DNA of 35,697 bases from an uncultured Prevotella sp. (GTDB lineage: Bacteria > Bacteroidota > Bacteroidia > Bacteroidales > Bacteroidaceae): positions 1 to 35,697 of the forward strand of contig USAI01000016.1 of assembly GCA_900552675.1 (NCBI GenBank), given 5' to 3'. A model generated the notes under the pieces. It was not told the origin of the DNA. It saw only the letters and a program-made list of their open reading frames with translations, and did no database searches. Of the stretch, positions 8,740 through 17,302 are shown in pieces (position 1 is the first letter of the stretch; each line of letters opens with the position of its first letter). Made by a program: the position numbers and the translations under genes.

Positions 8740-8821
8740 AATTGTTCACAGTTACACATGGCGTGTGGCGATATGAAAAACAAGATGATGAAAAGCTGAC
8801 AACACGCCCCAAACAAAATGT

Positions 8822-9289
8822 ATGATAGATAAAAACATCGTTAAAGAGATTGTTGAAACGTGGCTCGAAGACAAGGAATACTTCCTCGTAGATATCGAGA
8901 TTAGCGCCGACGACAGAATTGTTGTGGAAATTGACCACGCCGACGGAGTATGGATTGAAGACTGTGTAGCGCTCAGCCGTTACATAGAAGAACACCTCAG
9001 CCGAGACGAAGAAGACTATGAGCTGGAGGTAGGATCGGCCGGACTGGGACAGCCCTTCAAGGTGCCACAGCAATACGTATGCTTCGTAGGCAAAGACGTT
9101 GAGGTACTGGATGCCGACGGCAAGAAATATAAAGGCTTGCTGAAAAGCGTTGATGGCAACAACTTTACCGTCACCACACAAGAAAAGGTGAAGGTAGAAG
9201 GCAAAAAACGCCCACAACTTACGGATGTGGACCATACATTCGATATGAACAAAGTGAAATATACAAAATATCTAATCAGTTTCAAATAA
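8822..9289 (+). CDS. rimP: Ribosome maturation factor RimP
   Basis: RimP assists 30S subunit maturation. The 155-residue product has the expected N-terminal alpha/beta domain (YFLVDIEISADDRIVVEID), the ELEVGSAGLGQPF stretch typical of the family, and a C-terminal SH3-like barrel. Position before nusA and infB is the usual bacterial arrangement. A four-codon mini-ORF (ATG 8818) overlaps the start in another frame. nusA begins 4 bp after the stop, so translational coupling is likely. Confidence 0.92.
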   Translation: MIDKNIVKEIVETWLEDKEYFLVDIEISADDRIVVEIDHADGVWIEDCVALSRYIEEHLSRDEEDYELEVGSAGLGQPFKVPQQYVCFVGKDVEVLDADGKKYKGLLKSVDGNNFTVTTQEKVKVEGKKRPQLTDVDHTFDMNKVKYTKYLISFK

Positions 9290-9293
9290 AGCT

Positions 9294-10556
9294 ATGGCAG
9301 CATTAAAGAAAGACGATACAGTAAGCATGTTCGACTCGTTCAAAGAGTTTAAGGAGACAAAGAACATTGACCGCACCACACTGGTGAGCGTGCTCGAAGA
9401 AAGTTTCCGTAATGTGCTCGCAAAGATATTTGGCAGTGACGAAAACTTCGACGTTATTGTCAACCCCGACAAGGGCGACTTCGAGATTTATCGTAACCGC
9501 GTGGTAGTGGCCAACGGCGAGGTGCAGGACGAGAACAAAGAAATCTCACTCACCGAAGCACAGAAAATTGAGCCCGACTATGAGGTAGGCGAAGACGTGT
9601 CAGAGCCCGTCGACTTCACCAAGTTCGGACGCCGCGCCATCCTCAACCTTCGCCAAACATTGGCATCAAAGGTGCTGGAGCTGGAACACGACTCGCTGTA
9701 CAACAAATATAAAGACCGCATCGGACAGGTTATCGCTGGTGAGGTGTATCAGGTATGGAAGCGCGAGGTGCTCGTGGTAGACGACGAGAACAACGAGCTT
9801 ATCCTGCCCAAGTCAGAGCAAATTCCTAACGACGTGTACCACAAAGGCGAAACCGTGCGTGCCGTCATCGAGCGCGTTGACAACGACAACAACAACCCCA
9901 AAATTATTCTTTCGCGCACCAGCCCCGCCTTCCTGCAGCGTCTGCTCGAAGCTGAGGTGCCCGAGATTAACGACGGCATCATACAGATTAAACGCATCGC
10001 ACGTATGCCGGGCGAGCGCGCTAAGATTGCTGTAGAAACCTTCGACGACCGCATCGACCCCGTAGGCGCTTGCGTAGGCGTAAAGGGCAGCCGTGTGCAT
10101 GGCATCGTTCGCGAACTGGGCGGCGAGAACATCGACGTTATCAACTGGACAGCCAACACCAAGCTGTTCATCCAGCGCGCACTGAGCCCCGCTAAGATTT
10201 CAAGCATCAACATCGATGATGAGAACCACAAGGCAGAGGTGTTCCTCAAACCCGAAGAGGTAAGCCTCGCCATCGGACGTGGCGGTTTGAACATCAAACT
10301 GGCATCAATGCTGACCGAATACACCATCGACGTGTTCCGCGAGGTAAGCGATGCTGAAGCCGAGGAAGATATCTATCTCGACGAGTTCTCTGACGAAATC
10401 GATCAGTGGGTTATCGACTCAATCAAGCGCATCGGTCTCGACACCGCTAAGGCTGTGCTCAACGCACCGCGCGAAATGCTGGTAGAAAAAGCCGACCTGG
10501 AGGAAGAAACCGTTGACCAAGTGCTCAACGTGCTCCGCGCCGAGTTTGAGAACTAA
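9294..10556 (+). CDS. nusA: Transcription termination/antitermination factor NusA
   Basis: NusA binds RNA polymerase and modulates pausing, termination and antitermination. The 420-residue protein has the N-terminal polymerase-binding domain (residues ~1-130), an S1 domain (~131-200; GQVIAGEVYQVWKREVLVVD), and two KH domains (~235-345) including VGACVGVKGSRVHGIVRELGGENID and LAIGRGGLNIKLA. A helical C-terminal segment of ~65 residues (YLDEFSDEIDQWVID onward) resembles an HhH-like tail rather than the two acidic repeats of E. coli. An intergenic hairpin separates it from infB. Confidence 0.93.
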   Translation: MAALKKDDTVSMFDSFKEFKETKNIDRTTLVSVLEESFRNVLAKIFGSDENFDVIVNPDKGDFEIYRNRVVVANGEVQDENKEISLTEAQKIEPDYEVGEDVSEPVDFTKFGRRAILNLRQTLASKVLELEHDSLYNKYKDRIGQVIAGEVYQVWKREVLVVDDENNELILPKSEQIPNDVYHKGETVRAVIERVDNDNNNPKIILSRTSPAFLQRLLEAEVPEINDGIIQIKRIARMPGERAKIAVETFDDRIDPVGACVGVKGSRVHGIVRELGGENIDVINWTANTKLFIQRALSPAKISSINIDDENHKAEVFLKPEEVSLAIGRGGLNIKLASMLTEYTIDVFREVSDAEAEEDIYLDEFSDEIDQWVIDSIKRIGLDTAKAVLNAPREMLVEKADLEEETVDQVLNVLRAEFEN

Positions 10557-10581
10557 CAGTATACCACAAAACATTACAGCA

Positions 10582-10608
10582 CTACACCCGCACAAGGTGG
10601 GGGTGTAG
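10582..10608. other. Intercistronic hairpin between nusA and infB
   Basis: CTACACCC (10582-10589) pairs with GGGTGTAG (10601-10608). No T-run follows, so this is more likely an mRNA processing or stability element than a terminator. Confidence 0.5.
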
Positions 10609-10645
10609 GCACTAAACCCCTAAAAAAGAATAGTAAAGATACAGA

Positions 10646-13594
10646 ATGAGCATCAGGTTAAACAAAGCATTAAGTGAATTAAACATAGGACTTCAAACGG
10701 CAGTTGAATTCCTCGAAAAGAGAAGTGAGCTGGGCGAGGTAAAGCCCGAACTGAGCTTCAAGCTCAGCGACAAGCAGTACACAGCACTGGTTGAAGCCTT
10801 CAAACAAGATAAGGAAGTGCGCACACAGGCTGAAAAGTTGCTGCAGAAAAAGCCCAAAGAGAAGAAGCGCACTGCCGAGCAAGGCAACGACAACGCTGCC
10901 GAACGCCCCGTGCGCACACCCCAGCAGTATAAGCCGCTGGGAAAGATCGACCTTGACAGCATAGGCAAGAAGCCCGCAAACAAGGGAGCCGTTGCTCAGA
11001 ATGTCAAAGATAAACCGAAGGCTCAGACTGCTGCCGTGAGTCAGGAGCCCGCAAAAGTGAATAACGCCGCTGCCGAAAAGCCAGCCGTAAAAGAGGCCAG
11101 CAAGCCCGCCGAAGCACCGAAAAAGGTAGAGAAAGTGGTGGCTACAGCTAAGCCCGCCGAGGAAGTAAAAGTGGCCGAGAAGCCCATTACCACTCAGAAG
11201 GCAGCCGAACCCACTGCACCCGCTGCACCTAAAGCTACACCTAAAGCTGCCGAGACACCCACGCTCACCGCTGAGCAGAAGTCGGCCGACCAGCGCACAC
11301 CGCTGGAGCAGAAACATCTGGCACAGCAGCAGAAGAGCGACGACATCTTCACCACCAAGAGCGAGAAGAAAATGCTGAACGCTCCTAAGGTGAACGTGTT
11401 AGGAAAGATTGACCTTGCCACACTGAACCAGAGCACTCGTCCCAAGAAGAAGTCGAAGGAAGAGAAGCGCAAGGAACGTGAGGAGAAAGCACAGCAGCAG
11501 CGCGACGGAAAGAAGAAGCGCGAGCGCATTAACAAGGTGCGTGTCGACATCAACGCTGCCGCTAACCAGCAAGGCAACAACCGTGGTGGCAACAACAACG
11601 GCGGTGGCAACAGCGCTGGAGGCAATGGTGGTGCTGGCAACGGAAAGAAAAAGAAAAACCGCAACCGCGCTCCGAAGCCCGTTGAGGTAAGCGATGAGGA
11701 CGTAGCACGCCAGGTAAAAGAAACGCTGGCACGCCTCACCAACAAACAAAACCAGAACAAGAAGGGAGCCAAATACCGCAAGGAAAAACGCGAGGCTGTT
11801 CAGGAAAAGCTGAACGAAGAGCGTCGCGAAGAGAAGAAAGAGAGCAAGATACTGAAACTTACCGAGTTTGTAACGGTGAGCGAATTGGCTACCATGATGA
11901 ACATCAGCGTAAACCAGGTTATCGGAACCCTGATGAGCGTAGGTATCATGGTGTCTATCAACCAGCGTCTTGACGCCGAAACCATCAACCTTGTGGCCGA
12001 AGAGTTTGGCTTCAAGACCGAATATGTAAGTGCCGAAGTGCAAGAGGCTATCACCGAAGAGGCCGACGACGAGAACGATCTCACACATCGCGCGCCCATC
12101 GTTACTGTGATGGGACACGTTGACCACGGTAAGACGTCACTGCTCGACTACATCCGTAAGACCAACGTCATTGCGGGTGAGGCAGGCGGTATCACACAGC
12201 ACATTGGTGCCTATAACGTAAAACTGGAAGACGGACGCCGCATCACCTTCCTCGACACTCCTGGTCACGAGGCATTTACCGCCATGCGTGCCCGTGGTGC
12301 TCAAGTTACCGATATCGCCATCATCATTGTGGCTGCCGACGATGCCGTGATGCCTACCACCAAGGAGGCCATTGCTCATGCACAGGCCGCCAACGTGCCT
12401 ATGGTGTTTGCCATCAACAAGATTGATAAGCCAGGCGCTAACCCCGACCGTGTGCGCGAAGAGCTGGCCGCCATGAACCTCTTGGTAGAGGAATGGGGCG
12501 GTAAGTATCAGTGCCAAGAAATTAGTGCTAAGAAGGGCATCGGCATCAAGGAACTGCTTGAGAAGGTGCTGCTCGAAGCCGAGATGCTCGACCTGAAGGC
12601 AAACCCCAACCGCAAGGCAACAGGCTCTATCATCGAGTCGTCGCTCGACAAGGGTCGTGGTTACGTTTCTACCGTGCTCGTATCAAACGGCACACTGCGC
12701 GTGGGCGACAACGTGATTGCTGGCACCAGTTGGGGTCGTATCAAGGCTATGTTCAACGAGCGTAACGCACGTATTGAGAAGGCCGGACCCGCCGAGCCCG
12801 CCATCATCTTGGGCTTGAACGGTGCCCCTACCGCTGGCGACAGCTTCCACGTGCTGGAGAGCGAGCAGGAGGCACGCGACATTGCTAACAAGCGTTTGCA
12901 GCTGCAGCGCGAGCAAAGCCTGCGCACACAGAAACGTCTTACACTGTCAGATATCAGCCACCGCATCGCCCTCGGATCATTCAAGGAGCTGAACATCATC
13001 GTCAAGGGCGATACCGACGGTTCTGTAGAGGCATTGAGCGACTCGTTCATCAAGCTGTCGACCGAGAAGATTAAGGTTAACGTTATCTTCAAGGCCGTAG
13101 GTCAGATATCAGAGAGCGACGTTACACTGGCCGACGCTTCTGACGCTATCATCGTAGGCTTCCAGGTACGTCCTTCAGCAGCCGCACGTAAGCAGGCCGA
13201 CCAGGCTGGCGTTGAAATCAATACCTACTCGGTTATCTACGACGCCATCGACGACGTAACCTCGGCTATGGAGGGTATGCTCGACAAGGTGAAGAAGGAG
13301 GTTATCACCGGACAGGTAGAGGTGCGCGAGGTTTACAAGATATCAAAGGTGGGCACCGTGGCTGGATGTATGGTTACAGAGGGCAAGGTGCACCGCGCCG
13401 ACCGTGCTCGTGTGGTACGCGACGGCATCGTGGTTCACACCGCCGACATCGCTGCACTGAAACGTTATAAGGATGACGTGAAAGAGGTGGCCACCAACTT
13501 TGAGTGTGGTATCTCGCTCGTCAACTTCAACGACATCCAGGTGGGCGACGTGCTTGAAACCTTCACCGAGATTGAGGTTAAGCAGACGTTGTAA
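10646..13594 (+). CDS. infB: Translation initiation factor IF-2
   Basis: This GTPase delivers initiator tRNA to the ribosome. It has 982 residues. The first ~400 form a Lys/Ala/Glu/Pro-rich, low-complexity N-domain with a Gly/Asn-rich patch around residues 310-332 (GGNNNGGGNSAGG), long but common in Bacteroidota. The IF2_N domain follows at ~403-455. The G domain has G1 GHVDHGKT (490-497), G3 DTPGH (537-541) and G4 NKID (591-594). Domains II, III and the fMet-tRNA-binding C-terminal barrel follow. ATG 10646 is the first plausible start. It is the last gene before the hairpin at 13625. Confidence 0.95.
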   Translation: MSIRLNKALSELNIGLQTAVEFLEKRSELGEVKPELSFKLSDKQYTALVEAFKQDKEVRTQAEKLLQKKPKEKKRTAEQGNDNAAERPVRTPQQYKPLGKIDLDSIGKKPANKGAVAQNVKDKPKAQTAAVSQEPAKVNNAAAEKPAVKEASKPAEAPKKVEKVVATAKPAEEVKVAEKPITTQKAAEPTAPAAPKATPKAAETPTLTAEQKSADQRTPLEQKHLAQQQKSDDIFTTKSEKKMLNAPKVNVLGKIDLATLNQSTRPKKKSKEEKRKEREEKAQQQRDGKKKRERINKVRVDINAAANQQGNNRGGNNNGGGNSAGGNGGAGNGKKKKNRNRAPKPVEVSDEDVARQVKETLARLTNKQNQNKKGAKYRKEKREAVQEKLNEERREEKKESKILKLTEFVTVSELATMMNISVNQVIGTLMSVGIMVSINQRLDAETINLVAEEFGFKTEYVSAEVQEAITEEADDENDLTHRAPIVTVMGHVDHGKTSLLDYIRKTNVIAGEAGGITQHIGAYNVKLEDGRRITFLDTPGHEAFTAMRARGAQVTDIAIIIVAADDAVMPTTKEAIAHAQAANVPMVFAINKIDKPGANPDRVREELAAMNLLVEEWGGKYQCQEISAKKGIGIKELLEKVLLEAEMLDLKANPNRKATGSIIESSLDKGRGYVSTVLVSNGTLRVGDNVIAGTSWGRIKAMFNERNARIEKAGPAEPAIILGLNGAPTAGDSFHVLESEQEARDIANKRLQLQREQSLRTQKRLTLSDISHRIALGSFKELNIIVKGDTDGSVEALSDSFIKLSTEKIKVNVIFKAVGQISESDVTLADASDAIIVGFQVRPSAAARKQADQAGVEINTYSVIYDAIDDVTSAMEGMLDKVKKEVITGQVEVREVYKISKVGTVAGCMVTEGKVHRADRARVVRDGIVVHTADIAALKRYKDDVKEVATNFECGISLVNFNDIQVGDVLETFTEIEVKQTL

Positions 13595-13624
13595 GAAACA
13601 AGAAATTAAAAGCGAAACATAAAA

Positions 13625-13670
13625 AAAGTCCATACTCAGTGGTTGTCACCGAGTATGGACTTTATTTATA
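13625..13670 (+). terminator. Strong hairpin terminator after infB, abutting gluQ
   Basis: AAAGTCCATACTC (13625-13637) pairs perfectly with GAGTATGGACTTT (13651-13663) around a 13-nt loop that can add a GGT/ACC pairing. TTTATTTATA follows, and a run of A precedes it. The gluQ start codon is only 12 nt after the stem. Confidence 0.85.
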
Positions 13671-13675
13671 AAGTT

Positions 13676-14659
13676 ATGACAAGTAATAACACTCTGAACA
13701 CCAACACAAAAGTAAAAGGGCGCTTTGCTCCCTCGCCCACAGGACGTATGCACCTGGGCAACGTGTTCAGCGCCTTGCTGTCGTGGCTATCAGCAAAGGC
13801 AAAGGGCGGCACATGGCTGCTGCGCATTGAAGACATCGACCCGCAACGCTCGCATCAAGAATATGCCGACATGCTGATGGACGACCTCACATGGCTGGGA
13901 CTCGGCTGGGACGAAGGGCCTTACTATCAAAGCCAGCGCACCGACATCTATCAGCAATGTCTCGATGCCTTGAGCCAAAAGGGGCTCACCTATCCTTGCT
14001 ATTGCACACGTGCCGACATCATGGCCACACAGGCGCCACACGAAAGCGATGGCCGCGTGGTATATAAAGGCACTTGCCGGCATCTTTCTCCTGAACAAAG
14101 AACAGGGCCTGCCGCCATACGTATGATGGTGCCCGACGAGGGTAAAGGGCTCGTCACCTTCACCGATGGGCATTATGGCACACACAGCGTCGACCTCACC
14201 ACGCAGTGTGGCGACTTCATCGTGCGACGCAAAGACGGGGCCTGGGCTTACCAGCTGGCCGTAGTGGCCGACGATGCGCTCATGGGCATTAACGAGGTGG
14301 TGCGAGGGCGCGACCTCTTGCTGTCATCACCACAGCAGATATACCTTGCACAGCAGTTGGGCTTCACCCCACCCCATTTTACACATCTGCCACTGTTGTG
14401 CAACACCGCTGGACAGCGGCTGTCAAAGCGCGACCAAAGTTTGGACATGGCAGCATTGCGCCAACGTTTTTCGCCCGACGCCATCATCGGACTCTTGGCA
14501 CATGCCGCAGGGCTTCAATCAGCACCCGACCCTATCAGCGCTCACGACCTCATTGCCACCTTCAGTTGGGATAAGATTGGCACCGCCGACATCATCATCA
14601 ACACCCACGACATAAGCCACCCACAAGTGTGCCAAACTACGCATCAATCAGCAGGTTAA
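13676..14659 (+). CDS. gluQ: Glutamyl-Q tRNA(Asp) synthetase
   Basis: GluQRS is a paralogue of the catalytic domain of glutamyl-tRNA synthetase. It lacks the anticodon-binding domain and attaches Glu to queuosine of tRNA(Asp). The 327-residue length fits. The class I motifs are HLGN (26-29, HIGH-type, after APSPTGRM) and RLSKR (248-252, KMSKS-type). The family's zinc site is visible as Cys108-x-Cys110 and Tyr130-xxx-Cys134. I start at ATG 13676 rather than an earlier GTG-like start inside the terminator hairpin. Its own promoter is not obvious; read-through from infB is possible. Confidence 0.85.
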   Translation: MTSNNTLNTNTKVKGRFAPSPTGRMHLGNVFSALLSWLSAKAKGGTWLLRIEDIDPQRSHQEYADMLMDDLTWLGLGWDEGPYYQSQRTDIYQQCLDALSQKGLTYPCYCTRADIMATQAPHESDGRVVYKGTCRHLSPEQRTGPAAIRMMVPDEGKGLVTFTDGHYGTHSVDLTTQCGDFIVRRKDGAWAYQLAVVADDALMGINEVVRGRDLLLSSPQQIYLAQQLGFTPPHFTHLPLLCNTAGQRLSKRDQSLDMAALRQRFSPDAIIGLLAHAAGLQSAPDPISAHDLIATFSWDKIGTADIIINTHDISHPQVCQTTHQSAG

Positions 14660-14743
14660 GTTTTACACACCCTGACATTACAAGCAGCTAAGGCAACACA
14701 AGAGAAGGCTGCGCCCCATCAAGAAACAAAAAATGTGTAAAAC
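14660..14743. repeat. 10-bp inverted repeat flanking the region upstream of the suf promoter
   Basis: GTTTTACACA (14660-14669) and its exact complement TGTGTAAAAC (14734-14743) stand 64 bp apart. The right arm touches the -33 region of the suf promoter. It could be a split operator or a long-range RNA stem at the end of gluQ. Confidence 0.55.
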
Positions 14744-14776
14744 GTTCGAATAATCAATGCTTATTTCGTAATTTTG
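14744..14776 (+). promoter_or_regulatory. Promoter of the suf operon
   Basis: TTCG (14744-14747, variant -33) and TAATTTTG (14769-14776) are spaced 21 nt apart. The predicted start is near 14783. The ~75-nt leader contains GGGCGT (14789-14794) that can pair with ACGCCC shortly before sufB. Confidence 0.6.
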
Positions 14777-14857
14777 CATTTTAAAGTTGGGCGTAAGGGT
14801 TCAATCCCCAAAATGAGCAATACAAACCGTTAACGCCCCTACAACATCAAGCAAAAC

Positions 14858-16309
14858 ATGGAACAGAAAGAGATAAAAAATGCCTATGTACGACAGGTGG
14901 CCGACCAGAAATATGAATACGGCTTTACCACCGACGTGCATACCGACATCATTGAGAAAGGTCTTAACGAGGAGGTGGTGCGCCTCATCTCGCAAAAGAA
15001 GGGCGAGCCCGACTGGATGCTCGAGTTCCGCCTGAAGGCCTTCCGCCACTGGCAGACGATGGCGCAACCCACATGGGGACATGTGCATTTGCCCGACATC
15101 GACTATCAGGCCATCAGCTATTATGCCGACCCACTGGCAAAAAAGAAGAACGAGAAAAAAGAGATTGACCCCGAACTGATGAAGACCTTCGACAAGCTGG
15201 GTATTCCTCTTGAAGAGCGTCTGGCGCTGAGCGGCGTGGCCGTGGATGCCATCATGGACTCGGTTTCTGTCAAGACCACCTTCAAAGACAAGTTGGCCGA
15301 GAAAGGCATCATCTTTAGCTCTATCGGCGAAGCCATACAGCAACACCCCGACCTGGTGCGACAATATCTCGGCACCGTGGTTCCCTACCGCGACAACTTC
15401 TTCGCAGCCCTAAACAGTGCCGTCTTCTCTGACGGATCATTCGTTTACATTCCTAAGGGCGTGCGCTGCCCCATGGAGCTCAGCTCTTATTTCCGCATCA
15501 ACGCACAAAACACAGGTCAGTTTGAGCGCACCCTCATCATTGCCGATGACGATGCCTACGTAAGCTATCTTGAAGGCTGCACAGCACCTATGCGCGACGA
15601 GAACCAGCTGCATGCCGCCATTGTCGAGATTATTGTAAACGATAATGCCGAGGTAAAATATTCTACCGTGCAAAACTGGTATCCAGGCGACGAGAATGGC
15701 AAGGGTGGCGTATTCAACCTTGTAACGAAGCGTGGCGACCTGCGTGGCGTCAACTCAAAACTGTCGTGGACACAGGTAGAAACGGGTTCGGCTATCACCT
15801 GGAAATATCCCTCATGCGTGCTGCGTGGCGATGGCTCACAAGCCGAATTCTATTCGGTGGCCGTTACCAACCACTATCAAGAAGCCGACACGGGCACGAA
15901 GATGATACACATGGGAAAGAACACCAAGTCGACCATCATCTCAAAAGGTATCTCGGCAGGACACAGCCAGAACTCGTACCGCGGACTGGTGCGCGCCACC
16001 AGCAAAGCCGACAACGCGCGCAACTACTCATCGTGCGACTCGCTGCTGCTGGGTTCCGACTGTGGCGCCCACACCTTCCCCTACATGGACATTCACAACG
16101 ACAGTGCGGTGGTGGAGCATGAGGCCACAACCTCTAAGATCAGCGAAGACCAGCTCTTCTACTGTAACCAGCGTGGCATCCCCACCGAGCAGGCCGTGGG
16201 CCTCATCGTAAACGGCTACGCCAAGGAGGTGCTCAACAAGTTGCCTATGGAGTTTGCCGTCGAGGCACAGAAGCTTCTTAGCGTATCGCTTGAAGGAACA
16301 GTTGGATAG
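14858..16309 (+). CDS. sufB: Fe-S cluster assembly scaffold SufB
   Basis: SufB is the scaffold subunit of the SufBCD complex, on which Fe-S clusters are built. The 483-residue length is normal. The C-terminal half carries the typical beta-helix and the signature CGAHTFPYMDIHNDSAVVEHEATTSK region; Cys402 in that stretch aligns by eye with the E. coli SufB Cys405 region needed for assembly. The ending LPMEFAVEAQKLLSVSLEG is typical. It is the first gene of the operon. The usual next gene, sufC, is displaced by an intervening unknown gene. Confidence 0.95.
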   Translation: MEQKEIKNAYVRQVADQKYEYGFTTDVHTDIIEKGLNEEVVRLISQKKGEPDWMLEFRLKAFRHWQTMAQPTWGHVHLPDIDYQAISYYADPLAKKKNEKKEIDPELMKTFDKLGIPLEERLALSGVAVDAIMDSVSVKTTFKDKLAEKGIIFSSIGEAIQQHPDLVRQYLGTVVPYRDNFFAALNSAVFSDGSFVYIPKGVRCPMELSSYFRINAQNTGQFERTLIIADDDAYVSYLEGCTAPMRDENQLHAAIVEIIVNDNAEVKYSTVQNWYPGDENGKGGVFNLVTKRGDLRGVNSKLSWTQVETGSAITWKYPSCVLRGDGSQAEFYSVAVTNHYQEADTGTKMIHMGKNTKSTIISKGISAGHSQNSYRGLVRATSKADNARNYSSCDSLLLGSDCGAHTFPYMDIHNDSAVVEHEATTSKISEDQLFYCNQRGIPTEQAVGLIVNGYAKEVLNKLPMEFAVEAQKLLSVSLEGTVG

Positions 16310-16346
16310 TATTCTTTGGGTTTTGAGTTTTAAATTTTGAAGAGAA

Positions 16347-17231
16347 GTGTTTCGCAAAACAATAATATCGGCTGTTCTTGCAGCTCTTTCAACTTTTCCG
16401 TTTAGCACGCTGACTGCTGCCAATGTCAATGCTGCCGCTAACGTTGCTGCCAATGCCGCCAATGATGATGACGACGACATGCCGCGCCGCTGGGCAGTAA
16501 TAACGGGCATGAACCTTTCTTGTCCTACGACAGCGAATAGAGACCATAATGCAGCGCATGACGAGAGAGCGGCTTCGTTCGCAAACCCGTTGGGCAACAT
16601 CATGTTGGAGTATTATCTTCCCAACGACCACTTTTCGGTGGTGGGAGGCTATAACGCCGAGTCGCTCCAATGGTTCAGCGGCGACGTGTCGGCAACGTTG
16701 CGCAATATCGTGCTGGGCGCACGCTATTATCAGTTGTCCAACGGTTGCGCTATACAGCCTTACGCCGCCCTGATGACCTACACCAACGTGGGGACGCAGA
16801 ACGAGACGGGCTACATGGAGGCCAGCTCTTCGGGCATGGGAACAAGCTATAGCCATGAGCGCCACTACTCTATAAGCTATCCGCGCTTTAGCGTGGCACC
16901 AGCCATTGGACTCGACTGCTATCTGTTCTCATCGCTCGCCCTTGAGTTTCAATATGGCTTCCCGCTCGCCATCAATGGCAAGACAAGCGTAAGCACAACA
17001 TACAACGGACAGCCCGAGACCTACAACATGCGTTCCAACATGCACCGCCATAACATACAGATTGGACTGAAGCTTACGTTCCCGTTCAGATTCACATCTG
17101 ACGACGGCAACACACTCTACAAGTTTATAGCGACAGCGCTCGGACTCTATTGCCCCGACGATGAGCCTAAAAAGGAAACGAAACAGGAACATCAGAAGGC
17201 AAGATTGAAGCGTGTGCTCGATGCTTATTGA
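16347..17231 (+). CDS. Outer-membrane beta-barrel-like protein inside the suf operon
   Basis: I do not recognise the family. The 294-residue product starts at GTG 16347, chosen because it gives a signal peptide (MFRKTIISAVLAALSTFPF...TLTAA); the first in-frame ATG would remove it. After an Ala/Asn-rich and then DDDDD linker (residues ~25-45) come alternating amphipathic strands with aromatic ends (LEYYLPND, IVLGARYYQLSNG, LALEFQYGFPLAI, HNIQIGLKLTFPFRF), as in small outer-membrane beta-barrels. A charged Lys/Glu/Gln tail ends the protein. It sits 37 bp after sufB and 71 bp before sufC on the same strand, with no terminator seen, so it is probably cotranscribed. A role in Fe-S assembly is not implied by sequence. 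Confidence 0.65.
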   Translation: MFRKTIISAVLAALSTFPFSTLTAANVNAAANVAANAANDDDDDMPRRWAVITGMNLSCPTTANRDHNAAHDERAASFANPLGNIMLEYYLPNDHFSVVGGYNAESLQWFSGDVSATLRNIVLGARYYQLSNGCAIQPYAALMTYTNVGTQNETGYMEASSSGMGTSYSHERHYSISYPRFSVAPAIGLDCYLFSSLALEFQYGFPLAINGKTSVSTTYNGQPETYNMRSNMHRHNIQIGLKLTFPFRFTSDDGNTLYKFIATALGLYCPDDEPKKETKQEHQKARLKRVLDAY

Positions 17232-17302
17232 TAAAGCAATGACAGCCAGCGGCCACAAAAGAAAACAGAATAATAAAAAAGATAAAAACAAAAACGCTAA
17301 AT

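Noticed and set aside
8818..8832. Four-codon ORF overlapping the rimP start
   Set aside because: Too short and frequent by chance; kept only as a note in the rimP entry.
10679..12127. Several long minus-strand frames opposite infB
   Set aside because: They are antisense to the Lys/Ala-rich IF-2 N-domain and consist of Leu/Phe/Ser low-complexity stretches; shadows of codon bias.
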